Shown here: positions 19,169 to 29,519 of the stretch, in pieces
Numbering within the stretch: the stretch's first letter is position 1
Layout: every line of letters begins with the position of its first letter
Assembly: GCA_951804985.1 (NCBI GenBank)
Contig: OX638132.1
Span: forward strand, 40,396,619-40,460,618
Reading direction: 5' to 3'
Source: Dryomyza anilis
Lineage: Eukaryota; Arthropoda; Insecta; Diptera; Dryomyzidae
DNA length: 64,000 bases
Notes under the pieces: model-generated
Database searches by the model: none
Told to the model about the DNA's origin: nothing
The model's input: only the letters and a program-made list of their open reading frames with translations
Made by a program: the position numbers and the translations under genes

Positions 19169-21474
19169 ATAAATAAATGTAAAGAAATAAATAACTGAAC
19201 CAATAGTTCATGATGATCATAAATCGTAATCATGTTAGAATGAAATGCATACTATTGCAAACAACAATATAAGGTAAAGAAATGCCGCGTTAATAAGATT
19301 TTTTTTTTAGGAATATGTTTTTAAATCTTAATCAAATAAATAAGTGCATGAGAGAATAGCTACGTATTAATTTTAAAAGGTTACTAGCATTAAATCATGT
19401 ATTAAAAAATTTGTAATGGATAAAGGAATAAAGTGATTTACAAGATTATATTAGATAATTGTTAAGCAAAGATTTCAGTACGAATTAGCAAAAGAAATAA
19501 AATATACATTGCCACTATATTTGAGATAGGTCAGCACCTCAATTTCATTGTCAAGGGCATTGTCAATCGAAACAAATGAAAGAAAGATCGTTGTACTTGA
19601 AATACAGATAGACGTAAGCGGAGCACAACTGAAGGGGAGCACAGATATAAGTGAGGAGCTTAGGTATAGTTATAAGTGATAAAATGCAATTCAGCGTTTT
19701 GCATGTAGGAACCACTGCACTAATGGACTGAAAATGAAACGAGATACATTAATGCAGAGACAAAAACAAACAAACTAGCAAACGTTTTAACCAAAATCAT
19801 TTAACGGTCATAAAAAATATATATGTACGTATTGAATGTACCAAAGTTGTTATGCAAAAGAAAGATTGAAAATACTGTCATATATCAAGCATATTTAAAT
19901 TAATAAATTAGTGCATGAATAAATAGCTAAGTATTTTTGAAAATGACTAGCATTGAGTCATGTGGTAATGAAATATTATGGAAAAATTAAAGATTTCTAA
20001 AGTACATGTACATTTTATTAAATGTAATAAATGAAATGTTCAATATAAACATACAATGAAGATATTAAATTTGAATATTCTATATAAATTAAAAATGATG
20101 TTAAATTAAATTAAGTATGAAGTTATAGTAAACAAGTAATAAGTATTTTAATAATAATCCTGATTCTGCAAATGTACTCCAACCACGACGAATCACAAAG
20201 AAGTAAAACATGCACGAAGAAGAACAACAAGCAAACCACCAAACAATAAAAATTAACGTTAAATACAATATGCTGAAATTTTAATTGCCAAAGAAGGTCG
20301 TTTAATTTTGTTGGGAAAAGGTCTGAAATGGTAATGTAATTAAGTACAAAAGAATAATGATAAAACGACATGTGAGAGTTATGGCGCGGACGACAACAAT
20401 CAATACATGTTTAATTAAGAGAAAGGAGCTACCCTATGGATATGGATGTAGAAGTTTGACAAATCAGCAAAGAAAGTTGGAACTATTTTATCATAATAAT
20501 GCAACAACATTTTACATCTTATATATACTAAATAAAAGATGACAATTTTATCGCTCAAAGAACACGCTAACATTATGTAAATAAGTTGAAGGAGCTATTC
20601 CATATACACTTATTTAGCTGTCAATGCGAACCTGATTACAAAAATAAATTTAACAAATCAACAAAGTTACCACAATTACACTAAATCACACACGCTTCAA
20701 CAAATGAACACAATTTCTTAAACAATTTTGAAGAAGACGAAAATTAATAACGATAAGAACCAAGAATATACGTATTCGAATATTGTTACAACAAGTGAAA
20801 TATAATAGTACAACAACGTCAAACTAACAAAACAACAACATCTACGTATAAATAAAAATTACAATTACTGAAGATGACAATTCCGCTAGAAAAATTATCG
20901 AACAAGAAAATTTCTCAAAACATTTAAAGAAGACAAATCCGTATTAATATTCAGAAATATAAAATTACAAAATTATCAATTTTAGTATTTGCTCTCAACA
21001 AAGTACGATTTAATTTGGCTGAAAAACAACGCAACATAGAAGACATCAAATTTTAAAAGCTAAGAAAATCAAGACGCAATATGAAAACAATGTTTGTTGA
21101 AACAGTGGCAGAAACAAATAAAGTGCAGCTACAGTCAACGCAATCGCAGCAACCACCAACCGAAGAGTGGCAGCAGCAATTAACGCTAAAAACATCGGGA
21201 TCAGGTTATGTTTGTATTTAATTTCCTTTTATAATTCAGATGTTTAGATAAAAGGCGGGCTAATGCAGCCAAATAATTAGAAAATTGGGCCAATACCATT
21301 TTTTTTTTTTTAAATTTAAAATCATTAAATTAGAAATTATTTATCTCCACTAGGTAATATACAATTGTTTATTTTTAAAAATAAAATAATCTACACTATA
21401 AGAATTTTATCAAGATATTAACAATGTAAAAGAAAAAACTATTATTATTTAATTAATAATATTTTTTTATTAAA
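19169..21474 (+). other. 2.3-kb non-coding 3' region of element C
   Basis: No frame longer than about 80 codons and no env-like pattern. It holds a diverged direct duplication: roughly 19310-19440 and 19885-20005 share AATAAGTGCATGA-like, GAATAGCTA and TAGCATT segments. From about 20640 the sequence is unusually rich in CAAC/ACAA. A T-run plus AG at 19309-19320 could be a splice acceptor but leads to no frame. The role is unknown; long untranslated tails occur in some insect gypsy elements. Confidence 0.6.
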
Positions 21475-21489
21475 ATAAGGGGGGAAGAA
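21475..21489 (+). promoter_or_regulatory. Polypurine tract of element C
   Basis: AATAAGGGGGGAAGAA-like purine run immediately before the LTR start TGTTGTA at 21490, the expected plus-strand primer. Confidence 0.8.
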
Positions 21490-22127
21490 TGTTGTATATC
21501 AGAAATACTTTTTCTTTTAGTTTGAAAAATCTGCACATCACCAGTAAGCACAATAGCATATTCATATTAATCATAATAATGTAACACCAAAAATGCTTAC
21601 TGTTATGCATGCATTCGTATTTTTCTCATACACTTATTTGATACACTTACTCTTATACACATATGATGACAACAACAAATGTATTGGTTGTAATGTGAGC
21701 CTCATCAGGTAGCACCTGCATGCGGCGTACAGGGAACTAAAGCACATAGAAGTTTTTCTCACGATCACCCCAATACGAATTGATTATTTCACAATATGAT
21801 GACACTCAGATCTGGTGTTTGTAAATATTGGTGCGACCGAGGTGATGAGTAGAGGTTAAGAATATATTTTAAGTTGGATAAGATTTTAACTGCCTTAGAG
21901 TGCAGACGTGTTTCTTTTATAAGTTAAACAATAATGTTAATATTAAAATAGAACTTTCAATTAAATAAAAGTATTTCTTGGAAGAAAAGACTTGTTTGAA
22001 TTATTTCGGTTAATAAAAATGTAACTTCAACGTTGGACATTCTCTGGTAGGACATCATGGGTAATTATAAATGGAACGTTGCGACATTTGGCCTCACGCC
22101 TAAGCAACGGACATTTTAATTACAACA
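21490..22127 (+). repeat. 3' LTR of element C (complete)
   Basis: 638 bp, from TGTTGTATATC to ATTACAACA. The ends form a short inverted pair (TGTTGTA/TTACAACA). Copy B pol sequence resumes at 22128. Confidence 0.92.
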
Positions 22128-23463
22128 ACGCAAGTGGATACGGAATAGGCGGAGTTCTCTCTCAAGTGATCAATGGGCAAGAAAAGTGATCGCATACTAC
22201 AGTAAAACATTGTCCCAGCCCGAACGAAATTACTGAGGCACCAGGAGGGAGCTTCTTGCTGTAATTGAAAGTGTGAAAAATTTCCATAAGTATCTGTACG
22301 GACAACAGTTTCACTTAAGAACCGATCACGCAGAACTACGATGGTTACTTCAGTTCAAAGATCCGGAAGGTGAAATTGCGCGTTGGATAGAGCGATTGCA
22401 GAGCTACGATTTCTCAATCGGACATCGTAAAGGAGGAAATCATGGAAATGCAGATGCTCTGTCACGACGCCCATGTAAACTAGAATGCAGACATTGTTCA
22501 AGAGCGGAAGGAAAAGAAAACATAATTGACATTCGTTTGCTAAATGTTTTGCCCGATGAAAAATGGACTCCGGAACAAATTCAAATTGATCAAAAGAGTG
22601 ATCCCGACCTCACAAAAATCATGATGTTCAAGGAACAGCAAAGAAAACCATCATGGGAAGATATAGCTGCCGACAGTGCCATAACTAAAGCTTACTGTGC
22701 ACAGTGGCAGAGCTTAAAGCTGCAAGATGGTTGCTTATATCGTGTATGGGAAAATGAAGATGGCACATCCGCTCGAAGTTTGATTGTTGTTCCCAAGTCC
22801 AAAATAAAAGAGATATTAGCGGAATACCATGGTGGATCTAGTGGTGGTCATTTGGGCATTAATAAAACGGTCGAGAAAGTAAAGAAACGTTTTTATTGGA
22901 TTGGGTGCCAAGAGTCAGTCGCCGATTGGATTCGCAGTTGCCCGCAATGTGTACCAGCAAAAGGACCAACAGTCAGAAGTCGCGGCAGGATGCATCAATA
23001 CAACGTCGGAGCACCATTCGAGCGTATTGCCATGGATGTCGCCGGGCCGTTTCCAATCAGTGATGCGGGGAATAAGTATGTGCTTGTCGTCAGTGACTAC
23101 TTCAGCAAGTGGCCTGAAGTGTATCCCATGCCGAATCAAGAAGCCACAACAGTTGCGGATGCATTAGTTAACAACTGGGTAAGCCGTTTTGGAGTACCGT
23201 TGGAATTGTATTCAGATCAAGGAAGAAATTTTGAGTCTGCTGTATTTAAAGAAGTATGCAAAGTCCTCAACATACACAAAACACGAACAACGCCTTTGCA
23301 CCCGCAATCAGACGGCATGGTGGAGAGATTCAATCGGACTTTGGAAGAGTATCTCAGAAAAGTGGTTGATAAAAATCAAAAATATTGGGATACACACATA
23401 CCACTATTCCTCATGGCTTATCGAACGGCGATTCATGATACCACAGCAGCTTCACCATCTGTG
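22128..23463 (+). pseudogene. pol: Copy B RNase H and integrase, C-terminally deleted
   Basis: The sequence enters RNase H at ASGYGIGGVLSQ, has a frameshift and stop near 22185-22240, then an open frame from 22273. It shows the RNase H end (LRTDHAELRWLLQF, GNADALSRRP), the integrase HHCC finger (YHGGSSGGHLGI...SCPQC) and the core with all three acidic residues: AMDVAGPF, YSDQGRNFES and GMVERFNRTLEEY. It stops being pol at about 23457 (TTAASPS), where it joins LTR sequence inside CTGTGC; the eight final codons come from the LTR. The C-terminal GPY/F-type region, present in copy D at 60420-60610, is deleted together with the polypurine tract. Confidence 0.88.
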
Positions 23464-23962
23464 CAAGCAATCAACAATAATAAATGAGACGCAAGACAAT
23501 TCAGCGCACTAAGCAATGTGTTAGAAAGAGACGGAAGATCATTCAGCGCACTATGCAATGTGCGAGAAAGAGATGGAAGATCAGCACATTAAAACACATG
23601 AGTGCGAATGAGATGCCAAAGCATGCGTCATTCACGAAACGAGTAGAAGGTTCTCGAAACAAGTCGAAGCTTGTCGAAACGTGTCGAACTGATGCCTGCA
23701 GTATATAAGGCCGCGCATCTGAGGCACTGTACTTCAGTTGTGATTTAATAGTGAACTAGTGCGTCTCGTAAAGATAAATTGTAGTAATTAAGCAGTTGAT
23801 ATAAGTGATTATTCTTTAAGTTGTTATTTAAATTAATAAAGTTAATTAATACTAGTTGAAATAATACTAGTTAAAACCAAATATAAGTGCGTTTTTATTT
23901 TGTACACAATCCAGCGATACGAACTCGTAGAACAGTTTTCCGTAGACTGAATTTTCGTAACA
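23458..23962 (+). repeat. 3' LTR of copy B, lacking its first 27 bp
   Basis: Matches the 5' LTR from CTGTGCAAGC (10355) to CGTAACA. Differences include loss of a 13-base stretch after CGTCTCG and CCAAAGC for CCAATAGC. The junction with pol shares CTGTGC, a sign of microhomology deletion. Confidence 0.9.
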
Positions 23963-23966
23963 ATAT

Positions 23967-24018
23967 GTAACACGCCTAGGTTCTTCAGAGCTGCTACAGC
24001 GAACTATTATTATTAATC
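23967..24018 (+). mobile_element. SINE, right part, split by copy B
   Basis: Continues the SINE piece at 10291-10327 through GTAACACGCC and GAGCTGCTACAGCGAAC to a (TTA)n tail at 24004-24015. Confidence 0.8.
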
Positions 24019-24323
24019 GGAATTAATTCAATGAATTTATATTTTGACACAATTGTTTTTCAATAAAAATATTTATTAAAAACAATACTAAAAACTTATA
24101 TTCGTGCAAGCAACATAAAAAATTTAGTTGAAATAGAGTTGTTTTCATTTCTATTGAAATTAAACCTAAACAAAAATATTCTTAAATAATTAATTTTTAT
24201 AAATAATTTAATCTACAAAAAACGGATATTCCTTTCGCATCCAATTTTATTATCCAGTTCGTATTGGAAATCGTATTAGTATTTTTCATCATCATTTATT
24301 TCCCTACGGGGATTCTCTAATTT
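24019..24323 (-). other. 3' untranslated region of tetraspanin gene
   Basis: Minus-strand sequence after the stop codon. AATAAA signals occur on the minus strand just after the stop (plus TTTATT near 24295) and near 24070. The UTR therefore probably ends between 24050 and 24070, close to the old SINE, which means copy B lies immediately downstream of the gene. Confidence 0.6.
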
Positions 24324-24473
24324 TCAGGCCTTGTAATGTTGATTTCTCACAGCACAGCAAAGACACAATGAAAAAATAAGTGCCGATAATTCCAGCAGAA
24401 TGATGGCTGCAGTCACACCAAAGAGTGGTACCCAATTTGCATTAATGAACTCTATCAGTTTGTCGACGCATCC
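24324..24473 (-). CDS. Tsp96F: Tetraspanin, last coding exon (TM4 and tail)
   Basis: Exon of 150 nt read on the minus strand from GGATGC (24473), preceded by the acceptor TTTATTTAAAG, to the stop TGA at 24326-24324. It encodes 49 residues: the GC pair that closes the large extracellular loop, a fourth membrane helix (VTAAIILLELSALIF) and a short cytoplasmic tail with a CLCC cluster suited to palmitoylation. The phase-0 join to the exon ending at 44849 recreates YQQ-GC, the usual arrangement. The intron between them is 20,375 bp and full of transposons. Confidence 0.9.
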   Translation of the reverse strand, partial: GCVDKLIEFINANWVPLFGVTAAIILLELSALIFSLCLCCAVRNQHYKA

Positions 24474-24539
24474 CTTTAAATAAAATAATACAAACATTAT
24501 AAGTATATGGTGAAATATGGTGAACAAATTTTTTTTTTG

Positions 24540-25410
24540 TATAGACTACTTATATATATTAAAAACAATTATTAATTTTGATAAATATGTATTAAAGTCA
24601 AAAATAATTATTATTTGTGAGAAATATTTATAAATATTTATAAAAGTCAAAAATAACTTTTATTATTGTGAAATATTTATAAAAGTCCTAAATAACTTTT
24701 ATTTTTGAGAAATATTTATAAAAGTCAGAAATAATTATTATTTTTCATAAATATTTATAAAAATCAAAAAGAATTATTATTTTTGAAAAATATTTATAAA
24801 AGTAAAAAAAAAAATATATTATTTTTAATATATATGGAAAAAAGTCTTACTGAGGTAAAATTTCCAAATATTTTTGCGGAATCGATACAGCTCATCGTGG
24901 CAATTATTTTGACAACCAGAAGGGTAACTATTGTGATTTGGCCAGATCCCACTTGCGCCATTGGACATTTTTTTTTTGCAAATTGGTTCCATTGTGATTT
25001 GGCCAGAATCCACTTGCGTCATTGGATATTTCTTTTGGACAAATTGATTCCATTGGGATTTGGCCAGAACCCACGTGTGTCATTGGACTTTTTTTGTCAA
25101 AAAAAAAAATAAAGGTAAAAGGGTTCTGGCCAAATCCCAATGGAACCAATTTGTCTTAAAAAATGTCTAATGGTTCAAGTGGGTTCTGGCCAAATCACAA
25201 TGGTCACACCTATGGGTTTCAAAATAATTGTCTCGATGAGCTGTATCGATTCCGCCAAAAAAATTAATAAATTTTACCTTGGAAAGATTTTTTTCCATAT
25301 ATCTTTAAAATATTTTTTTTTTTTAACTTTTATAAATATTTTTCAAAAATAAAAATTAGTTTTGACTTTTATAAATATTTATCGGAAATAATATATACAC
25401 TACACTCTCT
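24540..25410. repeat. Foldback repeat with internal tandem units
   Basis: The outer parts (24590-24810 and 25310-25390) consist of repeated ATTTATAAAAGTCAAAAATAA-type units in opposite orientations. The inner arms (about 24830-25080 and 25110-25305) are inverted copies that contain GATTTGGCCAGAACCCAC-like units, three on the left and two on the right, each followed by a CATTGGA...AATTGGTTCCATTG segment. The centre is an A-rich spacer near 25093-25118. The structure resembles foldback elements. It lies next to the last tetraspanin exon, inside the intron. Open frames in it are artefacts of the repeats. Confidence 0.75.
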
Positions 25411-26270
25411 CAAACACAGACGATTTTTCGCAAGATTGCAAGAAAAAAATATTGTCGAATTTGTGATCAATTTTTTGAACCATTTATTTATAAAACCATA
25501 AACAATAATTTTTTTGTAAAGCAGTCATCTACATTTGGTATCTATAAAGTTTTTGCAATATTATTGTTTTTGATAATTTTTCATACTTTAGAAAAAAAAA
25601 ATGCTGAAATAAATTAAATTTTTTTTATTTTTTTAAAATCATTTTCCATTTACAAAGATGAAAACAAAAACTGATTATATTTTTATTTAGTACACATAAT
25701 TTTTCAAAACACAATTGAAAATGTTGCCTTTTTTTTACCTTTTCGGAGTTATTCACATTTAACCGATCCACTATTTATACTAATATAACCAATTTCAACA
25801 ATTTTTGGTTGTATAAGAAGTGCCACGCCTACTTGTCCAATCAAGATGAAGTGAATTATATCAACGAAAAACTGTATATTACAAAGTTTTAGCACTGTAG
25901 CTCTATTAATTTCCAATATATGTATGACATTTTGTACATTGGACTTGTCCAATCAAGTGGGAGAACTGCATTATATTAACGAAAAACATCCTACTATAAA
26001 ATTGCATCACTTTAGATCCCGTAATTCCAAACATATATTAATTGAATCATTTCAGTTGTATGAGAATTACCACGACCACTTTTAAAAACCTACATCTTAA
26101 CCCAACAAACATTTTGAGTCATCGTCCCATTTGAGTCAAAACTGAGAATATAAGCAATGCGAACACTCCAATTTAAGTTACACTTTTGATTCACGTAGAC
26201 CCGCTTGCGACAATCCCACTTGCGTATATATTGCGGGTAAACGTGCGATAATAATTTATAGGATAGCCAT
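25411..26270. repeat. AT-rich stretch with a diverged tandem pair
   Basis: Two diverged direct units share CTTGTCCAATCAAG, TATATYAACGAAAAAC and a gttgtat-agaa-taccacg segment (about 25805-25935 and 25936-26085). The rest is AT-rich intron without a coding frame. A short TTCGCAAGATTGCAAGAAAA near 25430 recalls the GCAAGAA-rich sequence at 56240. Confidence 0.5.
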
Positions 26271-27605
26271 TGCGAGTACTTTCAGAATTTACGTAAAGAG
26301 GAAATGTGAGTCGTACTGCTGCAACAGATGTCCCAAACCAATTTCGTAAAAAAGAATAACATGTTTAATAAATACAATTGTTGTTGTTTTTTTTTTAATA
26401 AAAATTAAATGGTTTGAATCATTTTTATTTTTATATTGCATGCTAATTGAAATGTTATAGATATTATACCAATGATTTTTTAATAAAACAAATTATGTGG
26501 AATTGCGAGAACTTTCAGAATTAACGTAAAGAGGAAATGTGAGTCGTACTGCTGCAAAAGATGTCCCAAACCAATTTCGTAAAAAAGAAAAACATGTTTA
26601 ATAAATACAATTGTTGTTTTTTTTTTAATAAAAATAAAATGGTTTGAATCAATTTTATTTTTAGATTGCATGCTAATTGAAATGTTAAAGATATTATACC
26701 AATGGTTTTTTAATAAAACAAATTATGTGGAATTGCGAGTACTTTCAGAATTAACGTAAAGAGGAAATGTGAGTCGTACTGCTGCAAAAGATGTCCCAAA
26801 CCAATTTCGTAAAAAAGAAAAACATGTTTAATAAATACAATTGTTGTTTTTTTTTTTTTTAATAAAAATTAAATGGTTTGAATCAATTTTATTTTTATAT
26901 TGCATGCTAATTGAAATGTTATAGATATTCAGCCTTATCGTGAATAAAATTCCTCAGGGAATTTTTAACCTTGGTCGAAAATAGGTATCGTGAACAATAT
27001 TCGAAAAGGGAAAAAATGTTTCCCTAAAAAAACTACGTATCATGAACAACATTTTTGAGGAAAAATTACCCCTGTTTCGCCGAAAAAATTACGCCACTTT
27101 TTCATCGGGGAACTACAATTAAGAGTCATTTTATTTACTTTTAATTGCAGTTTAACATAATTTTAACTTCAATATTTATTTTCACAACACAACGCAATTT
27201 TATCCAACAACACTGTTTTACATTTAGCAAAACAGCTGATTTAGCGTTGCCTGATGTTCAGTTCTAATTGCAAATTAAACTTTTATTGAGTTAAAAAAAT
27301 GTGAAATTTGTGCATAAAAGTATAGTTAACTGCAAATAATAAAGATCTGTATACATATTTTATATCTGAACTATTATTTTACAACTTTATTATTTGAAAT
27401 GATAAAGATAACCAAAAAAAACGCATTAAAAAAAAATCTGGCCATATTGTAAAACTGCATTCGAATTTAGAACAAAATTCCGGAGGAATTGCTGTTCCTG
27501 GCAGATTGACGATACCAAAAAACAAAAAATTCCGAGGGAATAGAAGGGAAGTCTTCACGATAGGGCTGATTATACCAATGGTTTTTTTTAATAAAACAAA
27601 TTATG
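26271..27605. repeat. 231-bp tandem array, three units
   Basis: Units start at TGCGAGTACTTTCAG (26271), at 26504 and at 26734, with 230-233-bp spacing and high identity. Each holds GAAATGTGAGTCGTACTGCT and ends TTATGTGGAAT. The third unit is interrupted at 26930-27568 and finishes at about 27605. Sequence drift between units is small, so the array is fairly young. Confidence 0.85.
26930..27568. mobile_element. 639-bp TIR element with ATT duplication
   Basis: The termini are CAGCCTTATCGTGAA and its counterpart TTCACGATAGGGCTG. The interrupted array unit reads GATATTATACC when intact (26463, 26695), and here ATT is present on both sides (26927-26929, 27569-27571), so the duplication is exactly 3 bp. 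A 3-bp duplication suggests the PIF/Harbinger group, although the usual target is TTA/TAA. TATCGTGAAC-type motifs recur internally. No transposase. Confidence 0.8.
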
Positions 27606-27676
27606 TGGAATTTGCCAAAAACAAAAATTAGTTTGGCACTGCTACATTGAGTTAATTTTCAATTATAAATAAAAAA

Positions 27677-27847
27677 ATGTTTATAAATTCAAATCCAAAG
27701 ATCAAACAATATCTCAAAGAGCTGCTGGCGCAAGTGCCTTGGTTATGCTCTACGTATTTACTGACGGCGCTACTCTTCCTCGGTCCACTCTGTGTACAGG
27801 TGCAGGACACGATGCGCTTATTTTTAGATGAGTTTTGTAAATGTTAG
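27677..27847 (+). CDS. Small open frame with one hydrophobic helix (uncertain)
   Basis: A 56-codon frame from ATG 27677 to TAG 27847 in a stretch that is clearly less AT-rich than its surroundings. Residues 20-41 form one predicted membrane helix (VPWLCSTYLLTALLFLG). No family was recognised. It lies antisense inside the tetraspanin intron and may be a fragment of an older element or chance. A real gene is not claimed. Confidence 0.15.
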   Translation: MFINSNPKIKQYLKELLAQVPWLCSTYLLTALLFLGPLCVQVQDTMRLFLDEFCKC

Positions 27848-29156
27848 AAGCTAATTTTCAAATTACTACTAAGATTTTGAGTTTTGGAAGGGCTCGCTGC
27901 ACTATATACTCTGCAATCAGGTTGTGACGCCGCTTAGGGAAGAATTTGTGCTTCGCACCTGCATGATGTGTTATAAAGTTAGAGTTGATTTATTTTACAT
28001 TTATTGCTGTACATTACTGGTGTGTTTATTTAAATTATGTTACACCGTATCATTAAATTTTTGCTATGTTTAGTCCTACTATAATAAGGTTTTTAAATGT
28101 TTAAGAATTTTAATACTCATAAAAATCAGAAAATTGTGAAAAATTGAGTTAGCCTTTATATGATTTGATGAAAATCGCTGGTTTACTTCAGTACAGATTT
28201 GAGTAAACTATGAGTTAAACTTGCTTCACACTTTTTGAGATAACCGCCAGGACTTTTGATTACCTCATGTTTAACTTTTTGCGTCGACCTCAATTTTTTT
28301 AGATTATTCTGCGAGAACTTTGCGGATTTTCTTAATATTTGTTGGGTAATGTTGAATATTAAATTTAGTCAATCCTCATTATTATTTTTCTAAAAATAAC
28401 ACATTTTGAGCTTTTCAACAACTTTTGGTACTCCCTGCCCCACTGTGCGGCGGGTCCATTTCACATATTCAGATTTCGCTGAAAATTCTTCACATCGGTT
28501 TTCTCATTCAACAGAGCATTTCTAGTGGGTGACCTTCAAAAATCAAACTAGATGATTTTTTTCATACAAATGCACTGTCAGTCTAATGTACATAAGTAGA
28601 AGTTTTTTGACAACTGTAATTTTTTCATGTTGTCAGAATGTTGTTGCAAAGAAAACAAACAACACATTTGAATTATTTTTGAAATAATTGTGTGTGATTA
28701 TTAGACATGTTTGCAAAACTGTACTTAATCGGCCACCACAAATAAAAATAAGAAAAAACAAAATAATACACAGCTGCATTTGATTCGCACCGATCCCTCA
28801 CAAATATTTATTTTAGATTTGAATTTTAAATCTGACGTCAGCAATAGGGGTATTCACAGGGTATACATGCGCAACGCGTAATCATATTATTCTTGTCGCC
28901 TATCTACAAAAATAAAACAAAAAATGTTGTAGCGAACACCGCCTATCTGAATAGTAATGTCCTATAATCTTTTTTAATTGAAATTTTGTTATTATTAGCA
29001 AATACCATTAAAACCTATGACATATATTATTTTGGATGAAATAATTGCAGTAATAGCGATATAAAAACAGTTCTTTCTTTCTCCTGGAAAATTCACTTTT
29101 ATGTAGTTAGGCGGTATTCTCCGTTGCAGATAGCCTACCGACGATATGTGTACGTA
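27848..29156. other. Unassigned intron sequence
   Basis: No coding frame of note, no match found to other repeats in the window. A GC-richer patch lies at 27890-27970 and another at 28430-28455. The edge at 29110-29156 has CAGATAGCC, a weak echo of the composite element tip at 33116. Confidence 0.3.
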
Positions 29157-29519
29157 CACTCCGCGCCACTTGAATAAGGCCAGTTTTTTTAATGTCAAAT
29201 TTTGGCTCATATCTCGGTCTATTTATAATTCATCAAAAATTGTTGTATGCAGTTCGATAGATTGATTTATTACGCGTCCGTACCGATATCAAAAATTAAA
29301 ATCCGAAATACATGTGAATTGTGTGTTAAACACTACAGAAAATGATAATTAATGGTCAGTTTACAATATTTGTGAAGCTGATGATAAATAATGCCCATTT
29401 TTTTAAATAATTGCTGTCAGGATTTCAGTATCCTTGATTAAATAATATTTTGATTTGATTTGGTATTCTTTAAAATGCTATCGTGGACTACTTTTAAGCA
29501 AGCGCGGATCCAGGGGAGG

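Larger units (their letters stand above)
13153..22127 (+). mobile_element. Element C: Ty3/Gypsy LTR retrotransposon nested in copy B
   Basis: About 9.0 kb, with LTRs at 13153-13759 and 21490-22127 that are nearly identical over their shared length, so it is a recent insertion. Order: LTR, primer site, 0.85-kb leader, gag with three zinc knuckles, -1 frameshift signal, protease, RT, RNase H, integrase, 2.3-kb non-coding tail, polypurine tract, LTR. No env. The 5' LTR lacks its first 31 bp and the adjoining host pol bases are also gone, so the left target duplication cannot be read. Gag has one frameshift and pol one stop. Confidence 0.92.
10328..23962 (+). mobile_element. SAP-Gag LTR element copy B, host of element C
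   Basis: It is bounded by TGTTACG at 10328 and CGTAACA at 23962 and flanked by the 4-bp duplication ATAT. It comprises a 545-bp 5' LTR, primer-binding site, a fused gag-protease-RT frame, the rest of RT, then the nested element C (13153-22127), then RNase H, integrase and a 3' LTR lacking its first 27 or so bases. Without element C it is about 4.66 kb. The Gag capsid and nucleocapsid and the C-terminus of integrase are missing, so it is not autonomous. Its two LTRs differ at several points and by one small deletion, so it is not brand new. Confidence 0.92.

Noticed and set aside
19169..21474. env gene in element C
   Set aside because: No frame above about 80 codons, no signal peptide, cysteine pattern or membrane anchor was seen.
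26271..27605. Tandem units as a CRISPR-like array
   Set aside because: Units are directly adjacent without unique spacers and the DNA is clearly eukaryotic; the same holds for the arrays at 29520 and 52106.
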